A stretch of 64,000 nt of DNA. Source: Nocardia wallacei. Lineage in GTDB: Bacteria; Actinomycetota; Actinomycetes; Mycobacteriales; Mycobacteriaceae. The position numbers and the translations under genes are program-made. A model generated the notes under the pieces. It was not told the origin of the DNA. It saw nothing but the letters and a program-made list of their open reading frames with translations, and made no database searches. The stretch spans positions 5,890,001 to 5,954,000 of the forward strand of contig NZ_AP023396.1 of NCBI RefSeq assembly GCF_014466955.1. The letters are read 5' to 3'. Of the stretch, positions 54,717-63,649 are shown in pieces; the stretch's first letter is position 1; the number at the start of each line of letters is the position of its first letter.

Positions 54717-55433
54717 ATGGCAACCACTTTGGAGAAGCTCTCCGAGCACGAACTGCGCAAGATCGCGGAAGACGGTGCCGCGCAGCTCGGTCCGGACGCC
54801 TCGGCGACCGAGCTGCTGCAATGGACCGACGAGACCTTCGGCCCCGGTTACATCGTCGCCTCGAACATGCAGGACGCGGTGCTGGTGCATCTGGCCGCGC
54901 AGGTCCGCGGCGGCGTCTCGGTGCTGTTCCTCGACACCGGCTATCACTTCGCCGAGACCATCGGCACCCGCGACGCGGTGGAGACGGTGTACGGCGTGAA
55001 CATCGTGAACGTGCGGCCGGAACACACTGTGGCCGAACAGGATCGGCTGCTCGGCAAGGATCTGTTCGCGCGTGACGCGGGCGAGTGCTGCCGCCTGCGC
55101 AAAGTGGTGCCGCTGCGGAAGTCGCTGTCCGGCTACAACGCCTGGGTGACCGGCATTCGCCGCGTGGAGGCGCCCACCCGCGCCAACGCCCCCCTGATCT
55201 CCTTCGACGAGGGCTTCGGCCTGGTGAAGATCAACCCGATCGCCGCCTGGTCCGACGACGACATGGCCCGCTACATCGACGAGCACGGGATTCTCGTCAA
55301 TCCCCTTGTGGAGGAAGGATATCCATCCATCGGTTGCGCTCCGTGCACGCGGAAGCCGGAACCGGGATCCGATCCGCGAAGCGGCCGCTGGGCCGGCCTC
55401 GCCAAGACCGAATGCGGGTTGCACGCGTCATGA
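54717..55433 (+). CDS. cysH: Adenylyl-sulfate (APS) reductase
   Basis: A 238-residue thioredoxin-dependent reductase turning APS into sulfite. The nucleotide-binding region has VLFLDTGYHFAETIGTRD. The [4Fe-4S] ligands are present as ECCRLRKVVPLRK and GCAPCTRK, the mark of APS rather than PAPS reductases. The catalytic C-terminal Cys is in AKTECGLHAS. ATG at 54717 with GGGAG upstream. Its stop overlaps cysD by ATGA. Confidence 0.96.
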   Translation: MATTLEKLSEHELRKIAEDGAAQLGPDASATELLQWTDETFGPGYIVASNMQDAVLVHLAAQVRGGVSVLFLDTGYHFAETIGTRDAVETVYGVNIVNVRPEHTVAEQDRLLGKDLFARDAGECCRLRKVVPLRKSLSGYNAWVTGIRRVEAPTRANAPLISFDEGFGLVKINPIAAWSDDDMARYIDEHGILVNPLVEEGYPSIGCAPCTRKPEPGSDPRSGRWAGLAKTECGLHAS

Positions 55434-56341
55434 CCACTGCCACCGACACACGATTCGACACCCTGGCCGCACTCGAGAGCGAGTCCATCCATATCTTCCG
55501 CGAGGTCGCGGGCGAGTTCGAGCGGCCGGTGATCCTGTTCTCCGGCGGCAAGGACTCCACGGTGCTGCTGCACCTGGCGCTCAAGGCGTTCTGGCCCGCG
55601 CCGCTGCCCTTCGCGCTGCTGCACGTGGACACCGGGCACAATCTGCCGGAGGTGCTGGCGTTCCGCGACCACGTCGTCGAGAAGTACGGGCTGCGGCTGC
55701 ATGTCGCCTCGGTCGAGCAGTACCTCGCCGACGGGCGGCTGACCGAGCGGGCCGACGGCATCCGCAACCCGCTGCAGACCGTCCCGCTGCTGGACGCCAT
55801 CGCCGAGAACCGGTTCGACGCGGTGTTCGGCGGTGGCCGCCGCGACGAGGAGCGCTCCCGCGCCAAGGAGCGCATCTTCTCGCTGCGCGACGCGTTCGGC
55901 CGCTGGGATCCCAAGCGGCAGCGGCCCGAGCTGTGGAATCTGTACAACGGCCGGCACGCGCCGGGTGAGCACGTGCGGGTGTTCCCGCTGAGCAACTGGA
56001 CCGAGCTCGACATCTGGCGCTACATCGCCCGCGAGGACGTCGAGCTGGCGACCATCTACTACGCCCACGAGCGCCCGGTCTACCAGCGCGACGGCATGTG
56101 GATGACGCCCGGCTCGTGGGGTGGCCCGGCCGACGGCGAGGAGCTGGTGGTGAAGTCCGTGCGCTACCGCACCGTCGGTGACGGATCCACCACGGGCGCA
56201 ATACTTTCGACCGCCGCGACCAACGAGGACATCCTCGCCGAGGTCGCCGCGTCGAGGCTCACCGAGCGCGGCGCCACCCGGGGTGACGACCGGGTGTCGG
56301 AGGCCGCGATGGAAGACCGCAAGCGAGAGGGTTATTTCTGA
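55430..56341 (+). CDS. cysD: Sulfate adenylyltransferase subunit 2
   Basis: A 303-residue ATP-pyrophosphatase-fold subunit. The PP-loop is VILFSGGKDSTVLL (about 40-53), with LLHVDTGHNLPEV and GGGRRDEERSRAKER as further signatures. Together with CysN it makes APS from ATP and sulfate. The ATG at 55430 overlaps the cysH stop; the gene overlaps cysN by one base (TGATG). Confidence 0.97.
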   Translation: MTTATDTRFDTLAALESESIHIFREVAGEFERPVILFSGGKDSTVLLHLALKAFWPAPLPFALLHVDTGHNLPEVLAFRDHVVEKYGLRLHVASVEQYLADGRLTERADGIRNPLQTVPLLDAIAENRFDAVFGGGRRDEERSRAKERIFSLRDAFGRWDPKRQRPELWNLYNGRHAPGEHVRVFPLSNWTELDIWRYIAREDVELATIYYAHERPVYQRDGMWMTPGSWGGPADGEELVVKSVRYRTVGDGSTTGAILSTAATNEDILAEVAASRLTERGATRGDDRVSEAAMEDRKREGYF

Positions 56342-57642
56342 TGTCCGACCTGTTACGACTGGCCACCGCCGGCAGTGTCGACGACGGCAAGTCCACACTG
56401 GTCGGACGCCTGCTCTACGACACCAAATCCGTGCTGGCGGACCAGATCGACGCCGTGACCCGCGCGTCGGTCGACAAGGGCCTGGCCACGCCGGACCTGT
56501 CGCTGCTCGTGGACGGGCTGCGCGCCGAGCGGGAGCAGGGCATCACGATCGACGTGGCGTATCGCTACTTCGCCACTCCCCGGCGGACTTTCGTGCTGGC
56601 CGACACCCCCGGCCACGTGCAGTACACCCGCAATACGGTGTCCGGCGCGTCGACCGCGCAGCTGGTGATCCTGCTGGTCGATGCCCGCAAGGGCGTGATC
56701 GAGCAGACCCGCCGCCACGCCGCGGTGATGGCGCTGCTCGGGGTGCCGAAGCTGGTGCTCGCGGTGAACAAGATCGATCTGGTGGACGACGCCGCCGGGG
56801 TCTTCGACCGGATCTCGACCGAATTCAACCAGCTCACCACGAAACTCGGCTGGGCGCCGGAGGACGTGGTGGAGATCCCCGTGTCGGCGTTGCACGGCGA
56901 CAATGTGGCCTCCCGTTCGGAGAACACCCCGTTCTACGACGGGCCGTCGCTCATCGAGCATCTGGAGTCGGTGCCGGTCGACGCCGACAGCTCCGGCAGA
57001 CACCAAGTGGGACTGCGCTTCCCGGTGCAGTACGTGATCCGCCCGCGCACCGTCGAATACCCGGACTATCGCGGTTACGCCGGTCAGGTGGCGGCGGGCG
57101 TGGTGTCGAAGGGTGACGAGGTGGTGGTGCTGCCGTCGGGCATCCGCAGCACGGTGGAGCGGATCGACACCCCCGATGGCGAACTCGCGACCGCGCATCC
57201 CGGCCACAGCGTCACGCTGGTGCTCACCGACGATGTCGACATCTCCCGCGGCGACACCATCGCCGCGGCCATCGACGCGCCCGAGCCGATCGATTCGTTC
57301 GACGCGACGGTCTGCTGGCTGGGCGACAAGCCGCTGCGCCCGGGCGCGCGGCTGCTGCTCAAGCACGGCACCCGCACCACCCAGGCCATCGTCGGCGGGC
57401 TGCTGGAGCGCTTCGACGAGCAGCGGCTGGCGGCCGACCCCGACCCGGAGTCGCTGTCACTCAACGACATCGGCCGAATCTCGGTCCGTGTCGCCGATCC
57501 CATCGTGGCCGACGACTATCGCGTCAACCGGCACACCGGCAGCTTCCTGCTCATCGATCCGGCGGGCGGCAACACCCTCGCCGCCGGGCTGGTCGGCGAC
57601 GTGCTGACCGCGGTCGAGGTCGGCACGGAGACCGGGGTCTGA
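56341..57642 (+). CDS. cysN: Sulfate adenylyltransferase subunit 1 (no APS-kinase domain)
   Basis: A 433-residue GTPase that powers APS synthesis. G1 is GSVDDGKSTLVGRLLYD, G3 is LADTPGHVQ, G4 is AVNKIDLVDD. EF-Tu-like beta-barrel domains follow, ending near FLLIDPAGGNTLAAGLVGD. Unlike the mycobacterial CysNC fusion it stops before an APS-kinase domain, so this operon feeds APS reduction and not PAPS synthesis. Confidence 0.97.
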   Translation: MSDLLRLATAGSVDDGKSTLVGRLLYDTKSVLADQIDAVTRASVDKGLATPDLSLLVDGLRAEREQGITIDVAYRYFATPRRTFVLADTPGHVQYTRNTVSGASTAQLVILLVDARKGVIEQTRRHAAVMALLGVPKLVLAVNKIDLVDDAAGVFDRISTEFNQLTTKLGWAPEDVVEIPVSALHGDNVASRSENTPFYDGPSLIEHLESVPVDADSSGRHQVGLRFPVQYVIRPRTVEYPDYRGYAGQVAAGVVSKGDEVVVLPSGIRSTVERIDTPDGELATAHPGHSVTLVLTDDVDISRGDTIAAAIDAPEPIDSFDATVCWLGDKPLRPGARLLLKHGTRTTQAIVGGLLERFDEQRLAADPDPESLSLNDIGRISVRVADPIVADDYRVNRHTGSFLLIDPAGGNTLAAGLVGDVLTAVEVGTETGV

Positions 57643-57644
57643 GA

Positions 57645-58433
57645 GTGAACCGTTCGTGCGGCCCGGTGGGCAACGGCGCGACCGGCCCGGCTCGTCGGCC
57701 GGGTGCGCCCGCGCTGATCGCGGTGGCGCATGGCAGCCGTGATCCGCGTTCGGCCGCAACGATGTTCGCGTTGATCACCGATCTCGCGGCACGGCGGCCG
57801 GATCTGGATGTCCGGCTGGCGTTTCTGGACCTGAGTACTCCGTCGGTGGAGCAGGTGGTGGATGCCGTTGCCGCCCGAGGGCATACCGAGGCGGTGGTGG
57901 TTCCGCTGCTGCTGGGCAGCGCGTTCCATGCCCGGGTCGACCTGCCCGGTCTGCTGGCGGCGGCGCGGGCTCGGCACCCGCGGCTGCGGCTGAGCCAGGC
58001 CGACGTGCTCGGTGCCGACCATCGCCTGGTCACCGCCGTGCGCGAGCGCGTCGTGGCGGCCGGGGCCGATCCGGCGGACGCGGATGTCGGTGTCGCGATC
58101 GCCGCCGTGGGTTCCTCGTCGCCGGAGGCCAACCGGTGCACCGAACGCATCGGCCGCTTGCTCGCCACCGGTACCGCGTGGCGCACCTCGGTCTGCTTCG
58201 CCACCACGGAACCCGCTCTGCCCGAGACGGTTTCGGACCTGCACGCCCAGGGTTGCGGGCGCGTCCTGGTGGCGCCCTGGTTCCTGGCACCCGGCCTGCT
58301 CACCGATCGGCTGATCGCGGCCGCGCCCGGCCTCACCCACGCGGACACCATCGGCCCGCACCCCCTGCTCACCGAGGTCGCCCTCGAACGGTACCTCGAC
58401 GCCGCCACGCCCCACCTCGATCTGTCGGCTTGA
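57645..58433 (+). CDS. Sirohydrochlorin chelatase-like protein
   Basis: A 262-residue CbiX/SirB-type protein with two chelatase halves. The first has LIAVAHGSRDPRSAATMF with the metal-binding His; EAVVVPLLLGSAFHARVDLP provides the second His region. GTG start at 57645, 2 bases after cysN. The family inserts Fe or Co into sirohydrochlorin; here ferrochelation to siroheme for SirA is the natural role. Mycobacteria have a similar gene (che1) after cysH. Confidence 0.9.
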   Translation: MNRSCGPVGNGATGPARRPGAPALIAVAHGSRDPRSAATMFALITDLAARRPDLDVRLAFLDLSTPSVEQVVDAVAARGHTEAVVVPLLLGSAFHARVDLPGLLAAARARHPRLRLSQADVLGADHRLVTAVRERVVAAGADPADADVGVAIAAVGSSSPEANRCTERIGRLLATGTAWRTSVCFATTEPALPETVSDLHAQGCGRVLVAPWFLAPGLLTDRLIAAAPGLTHADTIGPHPLLTEVALERYLDAATPHLDLSA

Positions 58434-58534
58434 CGGTCGAGACGCCGTTCGAACCGTCCGGCGTCGCAACTCGCGTCCAGCGCTCCCGAACGATCGGGCG
58501 GGCAGTGCGCCGTCCACCCGTCCTCCGGTGTCGT

Positions 58535-59338
58535 TCAATTGCGAAACCAACGCTCCAGGATGACGGCCACACCATCGTCCGCCACATCGGCGGTCACCTC
58601 GTCGGCCAGCGCGAGAATCGGCTCGACGGCGTTGCCCATGGCCACGGATTGCCCTGCCCAGGAGAGCATTTCCCGGTCGTTGTAGCCATCGCCGATGGCC
58701 AGGGTGGCCGCGAGCGGGATGCCCAGTTCCTGCCGCAACAGTTCGAGCGCCCAGCCCTTGGACACGCCCTGTTTGGAGGCCACCAGCCAGGGCTCCTCCT
58801 CGCCGTGCACCCAGCCGGCACCCGGCAGGCTCTGCTCGGCCATCACCTGCACCATGTCGGCGAGCGAGCCACCGGGCCACCAGCCGTTGAGGCGGGTGGT
58901 GGGCTCGAGGCTCAGGTCCCGATCCTCGACGAAACGGAATTCGCCCAGCCGGAAACTCCCGGGGTAGTACCCGGTCGCCCACGTGCCCACCCCGACCTTC
59001 TCCACCGACAGCACCATGTCGGGAAACAGCTTGCGTAGCACCGCTATCGAGGGCTCCGGGTCGAAGGTGTGCAGAGACACCGGGGTCCAATTCGAAATGT
59101 CCACGTGCACAGCGCCGTTCGAGCACAGTGCCCGGCCCTCGGCCAGGCCCAAGTCCTCCAGCACCAAGCGAGTGGCCAGCAGGGTGCGGCCCGTGGTGAT
59201 CACGACGTGCGCACCCGCGGCGACCGCGGCGCGCACCGCGTTGCGCACGCGAGGGGTGATCGACTCACCGGTGCTCAGCAGCGTGCCGTCGACGTCGAGG
59301 GCTATCAGCTGCGGAATCTCTGTCTCCACGCGCTTCAT
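58535..59338 (-). CDS. Cof-type HAD phosphatase
   Basis: A 267-residue HAD hydrolase. Motif I is LIALDVDGTLLSTGE, motif II is VVITTGRTLL, motif III Lys lies in VSKGWALELL, and motif IV is LAIGDGYNDREML, with a Cof (C2) cap between. Probably dephosphorylates small sugar phosphates or cofactors. Start ATG at 59338 with a weak ribosome-binding site; 59383 is an alternative. Convergent with the sulfur operon. Confidence 0.9.
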   Translation of the reverse strand: MKRVETEIPQLIALDVDGTLLSTGESITPRVRNAVRAAVAAGAHVVITTGRTLLATRLVLEDLGLAEGRALCSNGAVHVDISNWTPVSLHTFDPEPSIAVLRKLFPDMVLSVEKVGVGTWATGYYPGSFRLGEFRFVEDRDLSLEPTTRLNGWWPGGSLADMVQVMAEQSLPGAGWVHGEEEPWLVASKQGVSKGWALELLRQELGIPLAATLAIGDGYNDREMLSWAGQSVAMGNAVEPILALADEVTADVADDGVAVILERWFRN

Positions 59339-59643
59339 TGTCACCGATGACGCGCCCGCGTATGCCCTCCCCGCGGAGATCACCGCCGGTCGTCGCGCTC
59401 CTGGGGCGGCAGGTACGGCGTGATCGCGTGGGTGAATCCCGTGCCACCGAAGGTGACCTCGAGGACCGGCATCACGGTCCCGATGATTCTCGCGTCCACT
59501 CTCCCCAGTGTCCGCTCGGTCCCACCTCGAATGATATATGACACATCAACTCTACGTCCGGTTTCCGCCAGCTCGACTCCGATCGCGTTGGTTGACTGAG
59601 TTCTGTCAGCGAAAAACGAAGAACCGCAATGAGAGTGGAGACG

Positions 59644-60405
59644 ATGAGCGAACGATTCGCGTCCAAGGTCGTGCTGGTGACGGGTGCCAGCTCCGGTATC
59701 GGGGCGGCGGTGGCGCGCCGGGTGGCGGCCGAGGGCGCCGCGGTGGTACTCGGGGCCCGGGACAAGGCGTCCGGCGACCGGGTGGCCGAGGAGATCCGGG
59801 CGGCGGGCGGGCGCGCGGTGTTCGTACCGACCGATGTCACCGTGGCCGACGAGGTGGCGCGGCTGACACAGGCCGCGCTCGACGAATTCGGCAGGCTCGA
59901 CGCGGCATTCAACAACGCGGGTGCGGTGAACGCGTTCGGCCCGATCCAGGACATCGACGAGGGCGGTTGGCGGGCCGACCTCGAGCTGAACCTCACCGGC
60001 GTGTATTACGGCCTGCGGCACCAGGTTCCGGCGATACTCGGTTCCGGGGGCGGCGCGATCCTGAACAACGCGTCCAATCTCGGCGTGGTCGGCATGGGCT
60101 CGGTGGCACCGTATGTCGCGGCCAAACACGGCGTGGTCGGGCTGACCCGGGCGGTGGCGCTCGAGACCGCGCAGCAGGGTGTGCGGGTCAACGCCCTGGT
60201 CTCCGGCGCGGTCGATACTCCCGCCTTCCGCTCCTCGATGGGCGCCACGCCCGAGGGCGCGGCCGCCGTCGCCGCTCTCCATCCCCTCGGCCGCATCGCC
60301 CGCCCCGACGAGATCGCTTCCCTCTGCGCCTATCTGCTCAGCGACGAATCCACCTTCGTCACCGGTGCCGCGATAGCCATCGACGGCGGCTTCACTGCCC
60401 AATAG
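59644..60405 (+). CDS. Short-chain dehydrogenase/reductase
   Basis: A 253-residue classical SDR. TGASSGIGAAVARR binds NAD(P), NNAG is present (AAFNNAGAVN), and the active site shows SNLGVVGMGSVAPYVAAKHG with intact Tyr-x3-Lys. The C-terminus is the usual AIAIDGGFTAQ. The ATG at 59644 has GGAG 5 bases upstream. Substrate unknown; ends near a strong hairpin. No regulator is adjacent. Confidence 0.92.
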   Translation: MSERFASKVVLVTGASSGIGAAVARRVAAEGAAVVLGARDKASGDRVAEEIRAAGGRAVFVPTDVTVADEVARLTQAALDEFGRLDAAFNNAGAVNAFGPIQDIDEGGWRADLELNLTGVYYGLRHQVPAILGSGGGAILNNASNLGVVGMGSVAPYVAAKHGVVGLTRAVALETAQQGVRVNALVSGAVDTPAFRSSMGATPEGAAAVAALHPLGRIARPDEIASLCAYLLSDESTFVTGAAIAIDGGFTAQ

Positions 60406-60521
60406 TTATGGTGCACAAAGAAAATGGGTGACACTCAGCGCATGGCGGCAGGGCGACGTGCGCGCACGGCAGAAGCGCACGCACCCGTCGGAGTACTCGG
60501 TCGGGTGTGAGTTCGGGCGTG

Positions 60522-60576
60522 GACCCCGCACGGCTCCACGTCCGGCCTCGAGCTGGACGTGGAGCCGTGCGGGGTC
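60522..60576. terminator. Perfect 22-bp hairpin between convergent genes
   Basis: Arms at 60522-60543 and 60555-60576 (GACCCCGCACGGCTCCACG... and its exact complement) flank an 11-base loop. No T-run follows on either strand. Located between the SDR and Hsp70-like genes, it probably acts as a bidirectional terminator. Confidence 0.7.
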
Positions 60577-60640
60577 ATCGGCGCCGTATCCCGTCGCGAT
60601 ATGTGCTGCGGTGCGGGCATGTCGGGTCCGGTCGACTTCG

Positions 60641-63118
60641 TCATCGGCGGGAGCCTCCCCCGCCGCCACCGTTGCTGCCGTGGGAGCCGCCGGAGGAGGA
60701 ACCTCGCGATGAGGAACCTCCGGGCATCGAATCGCTTCTCGAGCCGCGGGAGGTTCCGGCTGTCGAGGAGCCGGAGGTGCCGCCGGAGCGCCCGGAGGAC
60801 ATCGAACCGCCGCCCGTGGTCCCGGTGTTCGAGGAATGGCCGCCCGCGGCCCCGCCGTGCGATGGACCACCGCCGGACGCGGATGTGCCGCCGGAAGTTC
60901 CACCTCCGGAAGAGCTTCCGCCATCTGACGCGCCACCGGAAACCCCGCCCCCGGAGATCCCACCGCCACCCTGAGACGAACCGCCCCGCGCCCCATCGGC
61001 GCCACCGCCCGACCCACCGCCGCCCTGCCCAGACCCAACACCACTACCACCTGATCCCACGCCACCACTGGCACCGCCCGATCCCACCCCTCCATTAGCA
61101 CCACCGGGGCCCACGCCTCCATTAGCGCCGCCAGATCCGACACCACCATCGCCACCGCCAGATCCCGCACCACCATTGGCACCACCCGAACCAACACCAC
61201 CACTGGTACCGCCAGATCCGAAACCACCATTGGCACCACCTGATCCCACGCCACCACTGGCACCGCCCGAACCCGCCCCTCCATTAGCACCGCCAGATCC
61301 CGCACCACCATTGGCACCGCCCGAAGCAACACCACCATTGGCACCGCCAGATCCCGCACCACCATTGGCACCGCCCGAAGCAACACCACCATTGGCACCG
61401 CCAGATCCCGCACCACCATTGGCACCGTCCGGCCCCGTCCCGGAGCTCGCTCCACCTTGTCCCGTATCCGGGCCGGTGCCGCTGTCGACGGGATTGGTTT
61501 GCCCTGTGCCGCTGCCTTTCCCGGGGCTGCCGGTTCCTGCGCCGTCGGATCCGGCTCCGCCGGTGCTGGTGCCGGGAGACCCGTCCGGTCCGGCTCCGGG
61601 GGCGTGGCCGAGGTGGTCGGAGATCGGGGGGCCGGAGGTGTCGGACGGGTTGGGCAGGGAGGTTCCGGGGAGGTGGGGGGACGGTGCCCCGGTAGCGGGG
61701 CGGGGTGTTGCGCCGGATGGGTTGCCCGGCAGGCTGATCGACGGGATGGCGCTGACCGGGCCGATCGTCGGCGAGGTGAACGGCAGGGGGTTGGTGAATC
61801 GCGCCGGGTTGGCGTAGGTGGTCACCACCGGGCGGTCGGTCGGAACGCAATGGGTGCCGCGGTCGCGAACCGTGCGGTCGGCGGTCGATGCCGAGTTCGG
61901 CCCAGCCGACATCGACTGTGCCGACGCACCTTTCACACGCAGGGCGGCCGTCGGCGACAGCAGTCCGTCGGCGCCGGCCGACCAGGCGGGCGCGGGCGCG
62001 CCGGCCGACCACGCGACATCGCCATCGAGCGCCTGGAACACGCGGCCGCCGCGGAACTGGTTGCCGGCGGGACCGGCCAGCGCGGGTGCGAATTCCAGTG
62101 CGGGACCGTCGGTTCCGAGGGGCGCGCTGCCGAGCATGGAGGCCGCCGACATGGCCACCGCCGACGCGACCGCGGCGCCCGAGATCGCGGCCGCGCCCCG
62201 GGCGTACCTGCCGAGCTGTATGCCCGGGTCGGCCATCCGGGCGGCGGCGAGTGCGGCGCCGATGGCCACGGTGTGCGCGGGATCCTGCGACATCACCAGG
62301 GGGCGACCGAGTTCGCTCAGCACCCGGGCCACTTCCGGCGGCCGCGCCGCACCGCCGACCAACAGCACCCGATCGATGTCTCCCACGGTGAGCCCCGCCG
62401 CGTACACGCACTTGCGAACCAGCCGAAGCGAATTGCGGACCGTCCACGTGCGTAATCGGGTGGTGTCGTCCAGCGGCACCACCTGCGAGACCGGCGGCGG
62501 CGCCCCGGGCGCGAGGGCACGCGCGTACCGGGCGAGTACGGTGCCCAGCGGGCGGCCACCGTACTCGTGCGAACGCATCGACTTGCCGAGCACGCCACGC
62601 TTGTCGCGATCCCCCTCAGTGCGCACGACCGCGACATCGAGGGTGTTGCCACCCAGGTCGTAGACCAGCGTGAGCCCGTTCTCGGACACGCCGTGCTCGG
62701 CGTCGAGCCATTCCACCGCCGCGACCGCTTCCGGCATCAGGGTCACGTCGGTGGCGCCCGCTCGCTCCAGTGCGTGCCGCAGCGGCGACAGCCGTCGGTC
62801 GGAGTACACGGCGGGATAGGTGGCGACCGGCCCGGCAGCCGACTCGTCGATCGCGAGAAGGCAGGCGATCACCGCTGCCACCAGATCGGCCTGGGTCCAG
62901 ATCCGCCCGTTCACGACCACCGGCTCGGTATAGCGCGTGAGATCGGCGAAATCCGTTATCACCGGGGCGAATCGCGGCAGCGTACCCATTCGCGCGCCAC
63001 CCGCGCTGTCGAAGGTGACGGCCGTGCGACGCACGCGCACGGCAGGTTGATCCCGATCACCGGCAGCGACCCAGACGGAGTTCACTGTGCCGATGCTCAT
63101 ACCGAAACCGACTGTCAT
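60641..63118 (-). CDS. Hsp70-like ATPase with Gly-rich repeat tail
   Basis: An 825-residue protein. The N-terminal actin/Hsp70-type ATPase has phosphate-1 GMSIGTVNSVWV, phosphate-2 VYDLGGNTLDVAVV and adenosine motif VLLVGGAARPPEVARVL. A hydrophobic, Ala-rich segment (AAISGAAVASAVAMSAASML, about 310) may span or touch the membrane. A Pro/Thr/Ser linker is followed by about 160 residues of GANGGAGSG-type repeats and a Ser/Gly end. There is no substrate-binding domain like DnaK. ATG at 63118 chosen by family start; 63124 and 63100 are alternatives. Confidence 0.8.
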   Translation of the reverse strand: MTVGFGMSIGTVNSVWVAAGDRDQPAVRVRRTAVTFDSAGGARMGTLPRFAPVITDFADLTRYTEPVVVNGRIWTQADLVAAVIACLLAIDESAAGPVATYPAVYSDRRLSPLRHALERAGATDVTLMPEAVAAVEWLDAEHGVSENGLTLVYDLGGNTLDVAVVRTEGDRDKRGVLGKSMRSHEYGGRPLGTVLARYARALAPGAPPPVSQVVPLDDTTRLRTWTVRNSLRLVRKCVYAAGLTVGDIDRVLLVGGAARPPEVARVLSELGRPLVMSQDPAHTVAIGAALAAARMADPGIQLGRYARGAAAISGAAVASAVAMSAASMLGSAPLGTDGPALEFAPALAGPAGNQFRGGRVFQALDGDVAWSAGAPAPAWSAGADGLLSPTAALRVKGASAQSMSAGPNSASTADRTVRDRGTHCVPTDRPVVTTYANPARFTNPLPFTSPTIGPVSAIPSISLPGNPSGATPRPATGAPSPHLPGTSLPNPSDTSGPPISDHLGHAPGAGPDGSPGTSTGGAGSDGAGTGSPGKGSGTGQTNPVDSGTGPDTGQGGASSGTGPDGANGGAGSGGANGGVASGGANGGAGSGGANGGVASGGANGGAGSGGANGGAGSGGASGGVGSGGANGGFGSGGTSGGVGSGGANGGAGSGGGDGGVGSGGANGGVGPGGANGGVGSGGASGGVGSGGSGVGSGQGGGGSGGGADGARGGSSQGGGGISGGGVSGGASDGGSSSGGGTSGGTSASGGGPSHGGAAGGHSSNTGTTGGGSMSSGRSGGTSGSSTAGTSRGSRSDSMPGGSSSRGSSSGGSHGSNGGGGGGSRR
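60959..61440. repeat. Array of about 27-base repeats encoding GANGGAGSG-like units
   Basis: On the minus strand, codons for GANGGAGSG, GANGGVASG, GASGGVGSG and close variants repeat with a 27-base period, breaking down toward 60959. The pattern is in frame with the Hsp70-like gene and resembles PGRS-type protein repeats. Unit number may vary between strains. Confidence 0.75.
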
Positions 63119-63600
63119 TGCCATCCCGTCAACGCACCGAGACCACGGCCTCACGCAATCGAACCATGTGGTCGCGGTCGTTTACCAAATAGCGCACACA
63201 GGTTAGCTGTCGACCGGCTATTTCGAATACCGAACGGCCGGAAAAAGTTTCATACCCACCGGTCCATAACACAAAAGCACTGATAGGCCAGCGTCCAAGG
63301 CCCTGAAGGTAGTTCGGCTTCCTGCCCAGCGGTCAACCAGCAACTAAAAGTGGCTACCTTTCAGTAATCACCCGCGCATACCGACCGGTGTGCCGCAATA
63401 CGCGGAAATTGATCACGCGCCACCCGGATAGAGGCCGCGGAACCCCAATGGCTGAAAGATTGCTACCCCCACTCTTCGAAGCGATTCCGGCAGATCCCCC
63501 ACCACGTACGAACCGCCCGGTTCGTTCAAAACGAAACCCTGTCAAGCTTTCTCACGAGGTCACACCACAGCGCCGCAGCCGATGCGTCCCCATACGAAAC
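63119..63600. other. Intergenic region, promoter side of the Hsp70-like gene
   Basis: About 480 bases less GC-rich than the rest. Small frames on both strands (63354-63545 minus, 63388-63699 plus) lack ribosome-binding sites and recognisable motifs, so I call none. No clear promoter was identified. Confidence 0.35.
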
Positions 63601-63637
63601 CGCGCCCGAGCCCCGCACAGCGCGGGACTCGGGCGCG
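63601..63637 (-). terminator. Terminator-like hairpin after the ferredoxin-NADP reductase gene
   Basis: CGCGCCCGAG and CTCGGGCGCG, extended inward by CCCGC/GCGGG with one mismatch, form a 16-bp stem and small loop 13 bases past the stop codon. On the minus strand GTTTCG follows; no long T-run. Confidence 0.65.
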
Positions 63638-63649
63638 ACAACAGTGCGA

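Noticed and set aside
59380..59472. 30-codon minus ORF with MPVLEVTFGGTGFTHAITPY
   Set aside because: Attractive composition but no ribosome-binding site and no recognised family; too short to support.
60428..60712. 94-codon plus-strand ORF
   Set aside because: It runs across the perfect hairpin and the end of the Hsp70-like gene; composition explained by the inverted repeat.
60959..61440. Regular short repeats considered as a CRISPR array
   Set aside because: The period of 27 bases is in frame with a protein, there are no unique spacers, and no cas genes are near.
61176..61817. 213-codon Pro-rich plus-strand ORF
   Set aside because: Antisense of the Gly-rich repeat tail; Pro/Ala text is the expected mirror of Gly codons.
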